DNA from: Verrucomicrobiales bacterium | GTDB lineage: Bacteria > Verrucomicrobiota > Verrucomicrobiia > Limisphaerales > UBA11358 | Reading direction: 5' to 3' | Assembly (NCBI GenBank): GCA_028712475.1 | Contig: JAQTQB010000003.1 | Span: forward strand, 62,001 to 126,000 | DNA: 64,000 nt | Notes under the pieces: model-generated | Told to the model about the DNA's origin: nothing | What the model saw: only the letters and a program-made list of their open reading frames with translations | Databases searched by the model: none | Position numbers and translations under genes: made by a program | In this document: positions 1-8,132 of the stretch, piece by piece | Layout: each line of letters opens with the position of its first letter | Position numbering within the stretch: the stretch's first letter is position 1

Positions 1-921
1 ATTTTGATGATCGGGCCGACGGGTTCGGGCAAAACGCTGCTCGCACGCACGCTGGCGAAAATCCTCGACGTGCCGTTTGCGATTGCCGATGCGACGACGC
101 TGACCGAGGCGGGTTATGTGGGCGAGGACGTGGAGAACATCATTTTGCGGCTGCTGCAAAATTCCGATTACGACGTGAAGCGCGCGCAACGCGGCATCGT
201 CTATATTGACGAGATTGACAAGATTGCGCGCCGGTCGGAAAGCGCGTCCATCACGCGCGACGTGAGCGGCGAAGGCGTGCAGCAGGCGTTGCTGAAAATC
301 CTCGAAGGCACGGCCTGCAACGTGCCGCCGCAGGGCGGGCGCAAGCATCCGCAGCAGGAATACATCCGCGTGGACACGACGGACATTTTGTTCATCTGTG
401 GCGGGGCGTTCGTCGGCCTGGAGAAAGTCATCCAACGTCGGCTGGGCCGGCACGCGATGGGTTTCAGCGCCGTGCACGAGACGCACAAGGCCGTCCACGG
501 CATGCGCGACGAGGTTTTATCGCACATCGAGCCGGAGGATCTGCTCAACGCCGGGTTCATTCCCGAATTCGTAGGGCGGCTGCCGATTGTCACGACGCTT
601 GCGGAACTGACCGAGGACCAGATGGTTTCCATTCTCACCGAACCGAAGAACGCGTTGACGAAGCAATTTGCCAAGCTCATGGCGATGGAAGGCGTGGAGC
701 TGGAATTCACGCCAGACGCGCTCCGCGAACTGGCGGCGCAGGCGCTGATAAAAGGCACGGGCGCGCGGGCGTTGCGCGGGCTGATCGAGAAGCTGATGCT
801 CGACGTGATGTTCGACGCGCCAGATTACAGCGACATCGTCCACGTCAAAATCACGCGGCAGGTGGTGCGCGGCGAGATCCAGCCGATTGTCAGAAGGAAA
901 CAGAACGCGGAGGCGGCGTAA
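1..921 (+). CDS. clpX: ATP-dependent Clp protease ATP-binding subunit ClpX, 3' part
   Basis: This is the C-terminal 306 residues of ClpX; the gene starts before the window, so the zinc-binding domain is not visible. ClpX is the AAA+ unfoldase that feeds ssrA-tagged and other substrates into ClpP in the cytoplasm. Counting from the first in-window Met, I see Walker A GPTGSGKT (4-11), the pore loop GYVG (37-40), Walker B with DEIDK (69-73), the RKH loop in GGRKHP, an MGF tripeptide in the position of the ClpP-binding IGF loop, an arginine finger in PEFVGRLP and sensor 2 in GARALR. Nothing in the visible part is missing. clpP would be expected upstream, outside the window. Confidence 0.96.
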   Translation: MLMIGPTGSGKTLLARTLAKILDVPFAIADATTLTEAGYVGEDVENIILRLLQNSDYDVKRAQRGIVYIDEIDKIARRSESASITRDVSGEGVQQALLKILEGTACNVPPQGGRKHPQQEYIRVDTTDILFICGGAFVGLEKVIQRRLGRHAMGFSAVHETHKAVHGMRDEVLSHIEPEDLLNAGFIPEFVGRLPIVTTLAELTEDQMVSILTEPKNALTKQFAKLMAMEGVELEFTPDALRELAAQALIKGTGARALRGLIEKLMLDVMFDAPDYSDIVHVKITRQVVRGEIQPIVRRKQNAEAA

Positions 922-1089
922 TATGATTGAAGGATGGCGCGACAAAGAACACCTCGTTTCTTTGAAGAGCCGGAAATTATAAAGATTGTAAAAAAACCAC
1001 GGCTTGCCCAACCGCATTCCGAACTTACAAATTATTGGTCTTCGTGGCTGGGGCTGGCTGCGACAACGATTGCAAATGTGCCTGGAGCC

Positions 1090-2199
1090 ATGAAAACCCA
1101 TTTCCACACCCGCCGGGATTTTTTGAGAACCACTGTCCTCGCCGCCGCCAGCGTGCCGTTCATGGGCGCATTTGCCTCAAGTCTTCGCGCCGCCGGACCG
1201 GAGCGGAAACTGGGTTTCGCGCTGGCGGGGCTTGGTTCTTTCAGCACGCATCAACTCGCGCCCGCGCTGCAAAAAACCAGATTCTGCCGGCTCGCGGGCA
1301 TCGTCACCGGCACGCCGGCAAAGGCGGAAACGTGGTCGGCGCAATACAACATTCCCGCCAAAAGCATTTACACTTATGACACGATGGAGCAGATGGCGGA
1401 CAATCCCGGCATTGATGTCGTTTATGTCGTCACGCCCAACGCGCTGCACGCCGAACACACCATCAAGGCGGCGAAAGCCGGCAAACACGTCCTGTGCGAA
1501 AAACCGATGGAGGTGTCGGCGGGAAAATGCCAGCAGATGATTGACGCCTGCAAAAAGGCTGGCAGGCAACTGGCCATCGGCTACCGCCTTCATTTTGAGC
1601 CGAACAATCTGGAATGTGTCCGCCTCGCGCGTGAAAAAGTTTTCGGCGACCTGAAAATCATCGAGGCCGGGCTGGGTTTTCGCATCGGCGACCCGTTGCA
1701 ATGGCGGCTCAACCGCGCGCTGGCCGGCGGCGGGCCGCTCATGGACGTGGGCATTTATGCATTGCAGGCGACGCGCTATCTGACCGGTGAGGAACCGGCT
1801 TCCGTTTCCGCGATCACGACCGTGACCGACCCGGTGAAGTTCAAGGAGGTGGAGGAATCCATCGCATGGCAGGTGAAGTTTCCCAGCGGCATCATTGCCA
1901 GTTGCAACAGCACCTACAATTTTGGCGGCATGAACCGCTATCAGGCGTTCGCGGAAAAGGGCTGGTTTCAATTGTCCCCGGCTTTCGCCTACGGCGGCAT
2001 CCAAGGCAGGCGCAGCGACGGTCAACCGATCAACTTCCCGCCGATGGATCAATTCGCGGCGGAAATGGACGGTTTCGCGCAATGTATTTTGAACAACCAG
2101 CCGACGCGGGTGCCGGGCGAGGAAGGCTTGCGCGACGTGAAAATCATGATGGCCATCTACGAGGCCGCGCGCACGGGCAAAGCCGTGAACCTGGCGTGA
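1090..2199 (+). CDS. Tat-exported Gfo/Idh/MocA family oxidoreductase
   Basis: A 369-residue NAD(P)-dependent sugar-type oxidoreductase. The frame is open from 934, but I place the start at 1090 because it gives a clean twin-arginine signal (TRRDFLRTT) followed by a hydrophobic stretch and a cleavage site near SLRAA. The Rossmann fold follows (GLAGLGSF-like region), then the family EKP motif in HVLCEKPMEV, whose lysine is catalytic in relatives, and a C-terminal Gfo domain with MDVGIYALQ. Export suggests a glucose-fructose-oxidoreductase-like protein carrying its cofactor to the periplasm. The substrate cannot be read from the sequence. Genes of this type are very numerous in Verrucomicrobiota and Planctomycetota. 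Confidence 0.9.
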   Translation: MKTHFHTRRDFLRTTVLAAASVPFMGAFASSLRAAGPERKLGFALAGLGSFSTHQLAPALQKTRFCRLAGIVTGTPAKAETWSAQYNIPAKSIYTYDTMEQMADNPGIDVVYVVTPNALHAEHTIKAAKAGKHVLCEKPMEVSAGKCQQMIDACKKAGRQLAIGYRLHFEPNNLECVRLAREKVFGDLKIIEAGLGFRIGDPLQWRLNRALAGGGPLMDVGIYALQATRYLTGEEPASVSAITTVTDPVKFKEVEESIAWQVKFPSGIIASCNSTYNFGGMNRYQAFAEKGWFQLSPAFAYGGIQGRRSDGQPINFPPMDQFAAEMDGFAQCILNNQPTRVPGEEGLRDVKIMMAIYEAARTGKAVNLA

Positions 2200-2204
2200 T
2201 TGAA

Positions 2205-2233
2205 CGGGGCGCGGGTCACAGACCTGCGCTCCG
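2205..2233. repeat. GC-rich palindrome between convergent genes
   Basis: Two 13-nt arms (2205-2217 and 2221-2233) with a 3-nt loop. Both arm mismatches are G-T, so the RNA forms a continuous 13-bp stem. It lies between the stop codons of the Gfo/Idh gene and the convergent DUF192 gene. There is no T-tract on either side, so it may be a REP-like palindrome or a weak two-way terminator. Confidence 0.55.
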
Positions 2234-2249
2234 GGCAGTGTGCGCGAAA

Positions 2250-2771
2250 TTATCTCTGGAGAAAAGTTTCCGCCAGCGACCCTTTTTCCGTGCGGATGAC
2301 CATGCCGGTGTTCACATTGTGCCGCGCGAACCAGCCGTCGCTCGTTTCTAAAACAAACTGGATGTTGTCGGTCGCCGCCACGACTGGGGTGGGGTCATTC
2401 TTTTCCAGATGGTGAATTTCCTGAATCACGCCGTCAGGGCTTATGTAGGCGGCGGAAAGCGACACGGGACAATTCGTCATCCAGAATCCTTCCGGCGCGT
2501 GCATCGCCCGCTGAAGAACAAACAGCATGGCGCTTTCATCTGTGACATTTGTGCGGAACATCATGCCAGTCTGTTCCTCGCGCGGAGTGAGCGCGAGTTC
2601 CGCGTCCAAGGTTTCCGCGCCGAGATAAATCTTAATCGTCGGCAGTTTCGGCTGCGCCTGCTTGGGCAGCATGTCGTCAATGGATCTTGGCGCGGTGACG
2701 GTTTCGGCCTTTTTGCAGCCCGCCAGCAGGGCGGCGATCAGGAGCAGCGCGAGAAATTTTGTCGGTTTCAC
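2250..2771 (-). CDS. DUF192 family lipoprotein
   Basis: About 173 residues. I chose the GTG at 2771 because it places a short basic N-terminus directly before a hydrophobic segment and a lipobox (LLAGC), giving a lipoprotein signal; an ATG at 2855 would add 28 poorly signal-like residues. The rest matches the DUF192 fold: an entry segment of the type LTPREEQTGMMFR, a central MLFVLQRA...FWMTNCPVSLSAAY and a late VLETSDGWFARHNV. The biochemical role of DUF192 is not established. It is convergent with the oxidoreductase and divergent from feoAB. Confidence 0.85.
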   Translation of the reverse strand: MKPTKFLALLLIAALLAGCKKAETVTAPRSIDDMLPKQAQPKLPTIKIYLGAETLDAELALTPREEQTGMMFRTNVTDESAMLFVLQRAMHAPEGFWMTNCPVSLSAAYISPDGVIQEIHHLEKNDPTPVVAATDNIQFVLETSDGWFARHNVNTGMVIRTEKGSLAETFLQR

Positions 2772-2911
2772 CAGGCCAGCCTGCCGGAGTTGCGGAACAT
2801 TTTCAACCAAACACGCGAACCGGCGGTTTCGAACGGCGAACCACGGATCGGGCACCGCAATCTACCGACAGGAAACCGCAAGCGTCCGGCAGCGGGATTC
2901 ATTGACTTATC

Positions 2912-3226
2912 GTGCGTCCGGCTTATTTTGCCAACATCGTGACAACCGCAGGTCAAACCACAACCGAACTCGTCCGGCTGGACCAGCTCCCGCCGCGTGT
3001 CTGCGCGGTCGTCCGCAAAATAGCGACCGACGACGAGGAAATGCAGCGCCTCAAGACGCTCGGTGTCTGCCTGGGCCGCCGCGTCGAGCTGGTCAAGGGC
3101 GGCGACCCCTTGATCCTCAAAATTTTCGGTTCGCGGCTTGGGTTGTCCGCCGGCCTGGCCACCCATGTCCAGGTGGAAGTCTGCCAGCCCAACCATTGCG
3201 CGTTGCGCGAGAACGACGGCGCATGA
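2912..3226 (+). CDS. feoA: FeoA-like ferrous iron transport protein
   Basis: A small SH3-like FeoA-type protein, up to 104 residues from the GTG at 2912 (a second GTG at 2939 would give 95 residues and is equally plausible). Recognisable elements are LVRLDQLPP at the start of the fold, then LKTLGVCLGRRVELVKGGDPLILKI and a final glycine-rich strand with SAGLA. FeoA is thought to support the FeoB permease in Fe(II) uptake. Its TGA overlaps the feoB ATG at 3223 by four bases, so the two are translationally coupled. Confidence 0.88.
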   Translation: MRPAYFANIVTTAGQTTTELVRLDQLPPRVCAVVRKIATDDEEMQRLKTLGVCLGRRVELVKGGDPLILKIFGSRLGLSAGLATHVQVEVCQPNHCALRENDGA

Positions 3227-5256
3227 GCGCGTGCCACGAAATTCCGGCCAAGTCCTCCGACGCGGCGCATCGGCATCACGCCTTCACGCTCGCGCTGGTG
3301 GGAAATCCCAACGCGGGCAAAACCACCTTGTTCAACGCGCTTACCGGCCTGCGCGCCAAGACCGCCAACTTTGCCGGCACCACCGTTGAACGCAAAGTCG
3401 GGCGTCTGCATCTTGGCGGCCAGCAGATCGTCATCGTTGACCTGCCCGGACTTTACAGCCTCGACAGCACGTCGCCTGACGAAAAACTTGCGAGCGACGT
3501 GTTGCACGGACGGCTGGCGGAACATCCTGCGCCCGACGCCGCGCTTGTGGTCGTGGACGCGACCAACCTTGAACGGAACCTTTTTCTCGTCAGCCAGCTT
3601 CTGGAACTGGACTGTCCGGTCATCGTCGCCTTGAACATGATGGACATGGCCAAGCGCGACGGCATCCGCATTGACGTGGCGAAACTGCGCTCCGAACTCG
3701 GCTGTGTCGTCATGCCGGTTTCCGCGCGCTTGGGAACGGGCATTGAGGAACTGAAACGTGAACTTGCGCGGCTGGTCGGCGGCGCGATGCCTGAATCCGT
3801 GGCGCACAGCAAACCGGAGTGCGGCAGTTGCACCGGCTGCACATTCCAGGCGCGCTACGAATGGACGGAACAGATCTCCACCAAAGTCATGGACGCGGAA
3901 CTGGCGCGGCGGTCGGTCTGGACGGAAAAAATTGATGACATCGTCACGCATCCGGTTGCCGGCGTGGTCGTGTTCCATATCGTCATGCTGGCGATCTTTG
4001 CGCTGATTTTCTGGGCCGCAAAAATCCCGATGGACCTGATTGACCATCTGTTTGTGACCGTCGGAACCGGTGTCAGCGCACTGTTGCCGGAAGGCGATCT
4101 GCAAAGCTTGATTGTAAAAGGCGTCATCGCCGGCGTCGGCGGCATCCTCGTTTTCCTGCCGCAGATCTGCATCTTGTTTTTCGCGCTGTCGCTGCTGGAA
4201 GACACCGGCTATCTGTCGCGCGCCGCGTTTGTGATGGACAAGGTCATGCGGCGTTTCGGCCTGCCGGGCAAGGCGTTCGTGCCGATGTTGTCTGCCCACG
4301 CCTGCGCGATTCCCGCCATCATGTCCACACGCGTGATCGAAAATCCGCGCGACCGGCTGGTGACAATTCTTATCACACCGTTGATGACCTGCTCCGCGCG
4401 CATCCCGGTTTACGCGATGGTCACGGCGCTTATCTTTCCCAATTCGCCGCTCAAGGCCGCGCTGATTTTCACTTCCGCCTATGCCATCGGTATCATGGCC
4501 GCCCTCGGCTGTTCGCTGCTGTTCAAGCACACGATTCTGCCCGGCGGCAGCAAACCGCTGATGATCGAACTGCCGCCCTACCGTCTGCCCGGCCTGCGCA
4601 CCGCGCTGCTGCACACGTTTGACCGCGCGAAAATTTTCGTGAAACAGGCCGGCACCGTCATTCTGGTGATCTCGCTGGTCATGTGGGCGCTGTCGCATTA
4701 TCCCAAATCCGCGCCGCCCGCCACGGCGGTGGCGATGCAGACGCAGGCGGTGCAACTGGAAAAATCCGGCGAGCAAACGAAAGCCGGTGAATTGCGCGCC
4801 GATGCGAATCGTCTGACAGCGCAGTATTCACTGCAAAATTCCTTTGCCGGGAAAATTGGCCACGCCATCGAGCCGGTCATCCGGCCGCTCGGATACGACT
4901 GGCAGATTGGCATCGGCATCTTCAGTTCGTTCGCGGCGCGCGAGGTGATCGTTTCCACGCTCGCGATCGTCTATGGCGTGGGCGAGGACGCCGCCGACAA
5001 TAACCGCACGTCGCTCTACGACACGCTGCGCCGCGCCAAACGGACGGACGGCACGCCCGTGTTCACCACCGCGACATGCTTGAGCCTGCTCGTGTTTTAC
5101 ATCCTGGCGGCGCAGTGCCTGTCCACGCAGGCCGTCGTCCGGCGCGAGACGAACAGTTGGAAATGGCCCATTTTCCAGATCGCCTACATGAGCGTGCTGG
5201 CTTACGTCGCCGCGCTGCTGGTGTATCAGGCCATGCGGCACTTCGGCTTCGCGTGA
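3223..5256 (+). CDS. feoB: Ferrous iron transporter FeoB
   Basis: A 677-residue inner-membrane Fe(II) transporter. The frame extends far upstream, but the ATG at 3223 overlaps the feoA stop and precedes the G domain. G motifs: G1 GNPNAGKT (27-34), G2 Thr in AGTT (about 53), G3 DLPG (73-76) and G4 NMMD (138-141). A cysteine cluster C200-x2-C203-x2-C206 follows the G domain. Two Gate regions are visible, one near IAGVGGILVFLPQICILFF and one around AKIFVKQAGTVILV, with the usual late segment IGIGIFSSFAAREVIVS. No feoC-like gene follows. A Fur box was not recognised upstream. Confidence 0.96.
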   Translation: MSACHEIPAKSSDAAHRHHAFTLALVGNPNAGKTTLFNALTGLRAKTANFAGTTVERKVGRLHLGGQQIVIVDLPGLYSLDSTSPDEKLASDVLHGRLAEHPAPDAALVVVDATNLERNLFLVSQLLELDCPVIVALNMMDMAKRDGIRIDVAKLRSELGCVVMPVSARLGTGIEELKRELARLVGGAMPESVAHSKPECGSCTGCTFQARYEWTEQISTKVMDAELARRSVWTEKIDDIVTHPVAGVVVFHIVMLAIFALIFWAAKIPMDLIDHLFVTVGTGVSALLPEGDLQSLIVKGVIAGVGGILVFLPQICILFFALSLLEDTGYLSRAAFVMDKVMRRFGLPGKAFVPMLSAHACAIPAIMSTRVIENPRDRLVTILITPLMTCSARIPVYAMVTALIFPNSPLKAALIFTSAYAIGIMAALGCSLLFKHTILPGGSKPLMIELPPYRLPGLRTALLHTFDRAKIFVKQAGTVILVISLVMWALSHYPKSAPPATAVAMQTQAVQLEKSGEQTKAGELRADANRLTAQYSLQNSFAGKIGHAIEPVIRPLGYDWQIGIGIFSSFAAREVIVSTLAIVYGVGEDAADNNRTSLYDTLRRAKRTDGTPVFTTATCLSLLVFYILAAQCLSTQAVVRRETNSWKWPIFQIAYMSVLAYVAALLVYQAMRHFGFA

Positions 5257-5315
5257 ACTGGCGGCAGCGGCTAAATGTGTTTTCACGAGACAAGGTTTTC
5301 CCTAATCTCGGAGGC

Positions 5316-5993
5316 ATGAAACCAATCAGATTTTTATCACTGGCCGTTTTGTTTTCGGTTTTGCTGTCGCAAGCGGCGCCGGGCGCGGAGACGAACCATA
5401 ATTTTGCCAGATGGGAAAAGGATATCGCTGCCTTTGAGCGGATGGACATCACTAATCCGCCGCCAAAGAATGCGGTGGAGTTCATCGGCTCCTCGACCAT
5501 CGTGCGCTGGAAAACACTGACAGAGGATTTTCCCGGCCAGCCGGTTTTCAACCGTGGCTTTGGCGGCTCGGAGATCGTGGACTCCACGCACTTCGCCCCG
5601 CGCGTGATTTTTCCATACGCACCCCGGATGATTGTTTTCCGCGCCGGCGGCAACGATCTCTGGGCGGGCAAATCACCGGAACAGGTCTTTGCGGACTTCA
5701 AGGAATTCACCGCCACCGTCCACGCAAAACTGCCGGAGACGGAAATTGTTTTCATCTCCTGGAATCCGACTCCGGCGCGCTGGAAACAGCATGAGCAGGA
5801 AAAGGAATTGAACCGGCTGGTGGCGGATTTTGCGTGCCAGACGCCGCACTTGAAATACATCGAGGCGTATGACCTTTCGCTCGGCGCGGACGGCCAGCCG
5901 CGCCCGGAACTGTTCGTGGCGGACAAACTGCATTTCAACGCCGACGGCTACAAACTGCTGGCGGAACGCGTGCGGCCGATTTTTTCAAAATAA
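5316..5993 (+). CDS. SGNH/GDSL-like hydrolase, secreted
   Basis: A 225-residue protein with a signal peptide (hydrophobic residues 5-19, cleavage near APGAE). The ATG at 5316 is preceded by GGAGG, although only one base away. SGNH blocks: block I EFIGSSTIVRW with the nucleophile serine in the variant IGSS form, block II GFGGSEI, block III RAGGNDLW and block V DKLHFNADGY with Asp and His. Such proteins act as esterases or acetyl-hydrolases on glycans or lipids; the substrate is unknown. The gene stands alone between feoB and tRNA-Arg. Confidence 0.88.
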   Translation: MKPIRFLSLAVLFSVLLSQAAPGAETNHNFARWEKDIAAFERMDITNPPPKNAVEFIGSSTIVRWKTLTEDFPGQPVFNRGFGGSEIVDSTHFAPRVIFPYAPRMIVFRAGGNDLWAGKSPEQVFADFKEFTATVHAKLPETEIVFISWNPTPARWKQHEQEKELNRLVADFACQTPHLKYIEAYDLSLGADGQPRPELFVADKLHFNADGYKLLAERVRPIFSK

Positions 5994-6060
5994 GCCGGGC
6001 AAATTTCCGCCGCAACCGCGCTTGCGCCGATGCGCGACGACCGTTAAAGTTGGCATGGTT

Positions 6061-6137
6061 GCGCCCGTAGCTCAGTTGGATAGAGCATCTGCCTTCTAAG
6101 CAGGCGGTCGTGCGTTCGAATCGCGCCGGGCGCACCA
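6061..6137 (+). tRNA. tRNA-Arg (anticodon TCT)
   Basis: A 77-nt cloverleaf. The acceptor arm GCGCCCG (6061-6067) pairs with CGGGCGC (6127-6133), the discriminator is A6134 and CCA is encoded at 6135-6137. The D-loop contains AGCTCAGTTGGATAGAGC, the anticodon loop is CTTCTAA with TCT at 6095-6097, and the T-loop is TTCGAAT. It decodes AGA. Confidence 0.97.
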
Positions 6138-6151
6138 TTTCATTTCCGACC

Positions 6152-7039
6152 ATGCTGACCCTGGAACAACTCGCCGGACTGCTGGAGAAAAATCCTGCCG
6201 CCGCAGCCGCGCGCGTGAAGGAATTCTCCATCGGCGGAAAACCGTTCGCCTTTAATTCGCAGCCCGCCGTCATGGGTGTCATTAATCTCTCCGCCGATTC
6301 GTGGTATCGCGAAACCGTCTGTTTGACGGCGGAAAGCGCGGTCCGGCGCGGAAAAATTCTGGCGGCGCAGGGAGCGGACATCATTGATGTGGGCGCGGAA
6401 TCCACCCTCGCCCACGCCGCCCGCGTGGACGCCGCGGCGCAGAATTCAAAGCTGATCCCGGTCATCAAAGAATTGCGCGCGGAAAATATCCTGGTCTCGG
6501 TCGAGACTTATTCGCCCGCCGTCACCCGCGCCAGCCTTGAAGCGGGCGCGAACATTTTGAACCTCACTGGCACCGAAACCACGGATGAAATTTACAAAAT
6601 GGTCGCCGCCCACGATGCCGCCGTCATCATCTGTTTCGTGCAGGGCAAAAATGTCCGCGAAGTCGGCGATTATGATCTGTCCGCCGACCCGGTTCCGATG
6701 TTGTGCGATTATTTTTCGCGTCAGATTGAAATCGCCCAGCGCAACGGCGTGGAGAAAATTTTCCTGGATCCCGGCCTCGGCTTTTACTACCGCAACCTGC
6801 AGGACAGCGCGGTGCGCGTGCGGCATCAGATGCAGGTTTTCCTGAACACGTTCCGGCTGCGGGAACTGGGCTTCCCCGTCTGCCACGCGCTGCCGCACGC
6901 CTTCGAGTATTTCGGTGATGAAGTCCGCTGCGCCGAGCCGTTCTTTGCGGTGCTGGCCGCGCTGGGCAAAACCGACTTGTTCCGCACGCACGAAGTCCCG
7001 CGCATCAAGGCCGTGCTGGAGACGATGAAAACATTTTAA
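6152..7039 (+). CDS. Dihydropteroate synthase-like pterin-binding protein
   Basis: A 295-residue TIM-barrel protein of the DHPS/pterin-binding family. The ATG at 6152 lies just after the tRNA; the upstream in-frame start would fall inside the tRNA. Family landmarks: MGVINLSADSWY (equivalent of MGIVNVTPDSF), GADIIDVGAESTL, SVETYSPAVTRASLEAGANI, DPGLGF and a terminal RTHEV. It is divergent: the usual Asn-Asp after the third strand is NL, and the FGK lysine after DPGLGF is absent (YYRN). It may be a true FolP or a related enzyme using another pterin. The TAA stop merges into a word repeat (see 7036-7067). Confidence 0.72.
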   Translation: MLTLEQLAGLLEKNPAAAAARVKEFSIGGKPFAFNSQPAVMGVINLSADSWYRETVCLTAESAVRRGKILAAQGADIIDVGAESTLAHAARVDAAAQNSKLIPVIKELRAENILVSVETYSPAVTRASLEAGANILNLTGTETTDEIYKMVAAHDAAVIICFVQGKNVREVGDYDLSADPVPMLCDYFSRQIEIAQRNGVEKIFLDPGLGFYYRNLQDSAVRVRHQMQVFLNTFRLRELGFPVCHALPHAFEYFGDEVRCAEPFFAVLAALGKTDLFRTHEVPRIKAVLETMKTF

Positions 7040-7067
7040 CCGCAGATTACGCCGATTGACGCAGATT
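7036..7067 (+). repeat. Dispersed word repeat, copy at a stop codon
   Basis: A 32-nt word that begins TTAACCGCAGATTACGCC and continues to 7067. It matches 51731-51762 (opposite strand) at about 28 of 32 positions. It supplies the TAA of the pterin-binding gene. On the other strand it encodes the last residues (LRQSA) and stop of the neighbouring methyltransferase. Confidence 0.7.
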
Positions 7068-8063
7068 TGATTTCCGGCGGCAAAGGAATACACCTTCTTC
7101 TTCCGACTGCGTGATCCACTGGTCAAGAACTGCAAGGCCGTGCCTTGCGAGGGCCTTGCGGACCAGCGCGGGTGTGTAACGATACGAGAAAAAGAGCCGG
7201 ATGGATTCGCCGCGACGAAAATCAAATTGCTCTGATTCAACTTGAATGCGGCTGCGCCGGCTGAAATGGAACTGTGCCGCCACCCGCTTCAAACCCAGAC
7301 CGCCGGACTCAATTGCAAAATTCAGTTTGCCATCACCGTGCTCAACGCCGAGGTCGAACAGAAATGTCAGCAGCCAGTCGTGCGTGGGCGGATTGTCGTA
7401 TTGCGGCAAAATTTTCCTCATCCCGCCGGCATAATTTTTACCCGGCGCAAGATTGGCACTGAACAGCAGAAAATCCTTTGGGCGGACCAGCGAGGCGAGC
7501 TTTGGCAAAATTTCTTGCGGCTCAAAGTTCGGGATCATGCCAAAAAAAGTGACAAGTGACGGGTGACGGGTGGCAAGCGTGGAGGGCAAATCGTCGGCGG
7601 AAGCCAGATCGCAGACGAATGGAAAACATTTTTTTTCCGGCACGACGGACATCGCCGTCTGACGCGCAACCAGAACCATTGCGGCGCTGACATCGCAGGG
7701 CGTGTAGAAAATTTCTTTGCCGCCGGCCTTCAGCAATTTCAGCAGGCGAGCGTCTTTTTGCCCGCCGCCACAGCCGAGGCCGATGATATGGACGCTTTTC
7801 GATTTGATTTGTTCCACCGCTTTCATGAACGCGCGGTCATAGGTCGCCGCGCAATCCGCGTCGTTGCGCGATGGGGAATAAATCTGGTGCAGTGCGAGCC
7901 ATTTTTGCGTCTGCTTGACGCTGTCGTAATGAAACTTGTGGTTCACCTGCCGCGAGCGGAGCGAGGCGAGCAAGTCGCGCCGGACGGTTCCGGGAAACTG
8001 GCTGGCGTGGATCGCGACGGCGGCTACAGATAACATAAGAATGCTTTCACCAAATCGCGGCAA
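7047..8063 (-). CDS. EgtD-like SAM-dependent methyltransferase
   Basis: Up to 338 residues (ATG at 8063; ATG at 8036 is an alternative). The entry segment, with FHYDSVKQTQKWLALHQ and YSPSR, followed by the SAM loop IIGLGCGGGQKD, resembles the histidine-specific methyltransferase family (EgtD/DUF2260) in which a helical N-terminus precedes a Rossmann methyltransferase. Later elements are YTPCDVS, VTFFGMIPNFEP and a C-terminal beta-rich arm. EgtD trimethylates histidine for ergothioneine, but no egtB is adjacent, so substrate and role are open. The codons for LATRHPSLVT come from a tandem heptamer array (7549-7576), and the last residues lie in a dispersed word repeat. Confidence 0.68.
   Translation of the reverse strand: MPRFGESILMLSVAAVAIHASQFPGTVRRDLLASLRSRQVNHKFHYDSVKQTQKWLALHQIYSPSRNDADCAATYDRAFMKAVEQIKSKSVHIIGLGCGGGQKDARLLKLLKAGGKEIFYTPCDVSAAMVLVARQTAMSVVPEKKCFPFVCDLASADDLPSTLATRHPSLVTFFGMIPNFEPQEILPKLASLVRPKDFLLFSANLAPGKNYAGGMRKILPQYDNPPTHDWLLTFLFDLGVEHGDGKLNFAIESGGLGLKRVAAQFHFSRRSRIQVESEQFDFRRGESIRLFFSYRYTPALVRKALARHGLAVLDQWITQSEEEGVFLCRRKSNLRQSA
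7549..7576. repeat. Four tandem heptamers inside a coding sequence
   Basis: On the plus strand GTGACAA, GTGACGG, GTGACGG and GTGGCAA follow each other without gaps. The array lies inside the EgtD-like gene (minus strand). Being 28 nt, it changes the frame unless compensated, yet the gene stays open. A similar GTGAYNN array occurs at 59214-59241. Confidence 0.7.
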
Positions 8064-8132
8064 ATAAACTTTGTGCCAGCACAGGACGGCTTTGAGCCAT
8101 CATTGGTTTCCGTGTGCAGGTCGATAACCCTG

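Noticed and set aside
2953..4776. 607-residue open frame antisense to feoB
   Set aside because: It lies wholly opposite feoB, whose motifs are complete. Its product is Arg/Gln/His-rich shadow text of a GC-rich gene.
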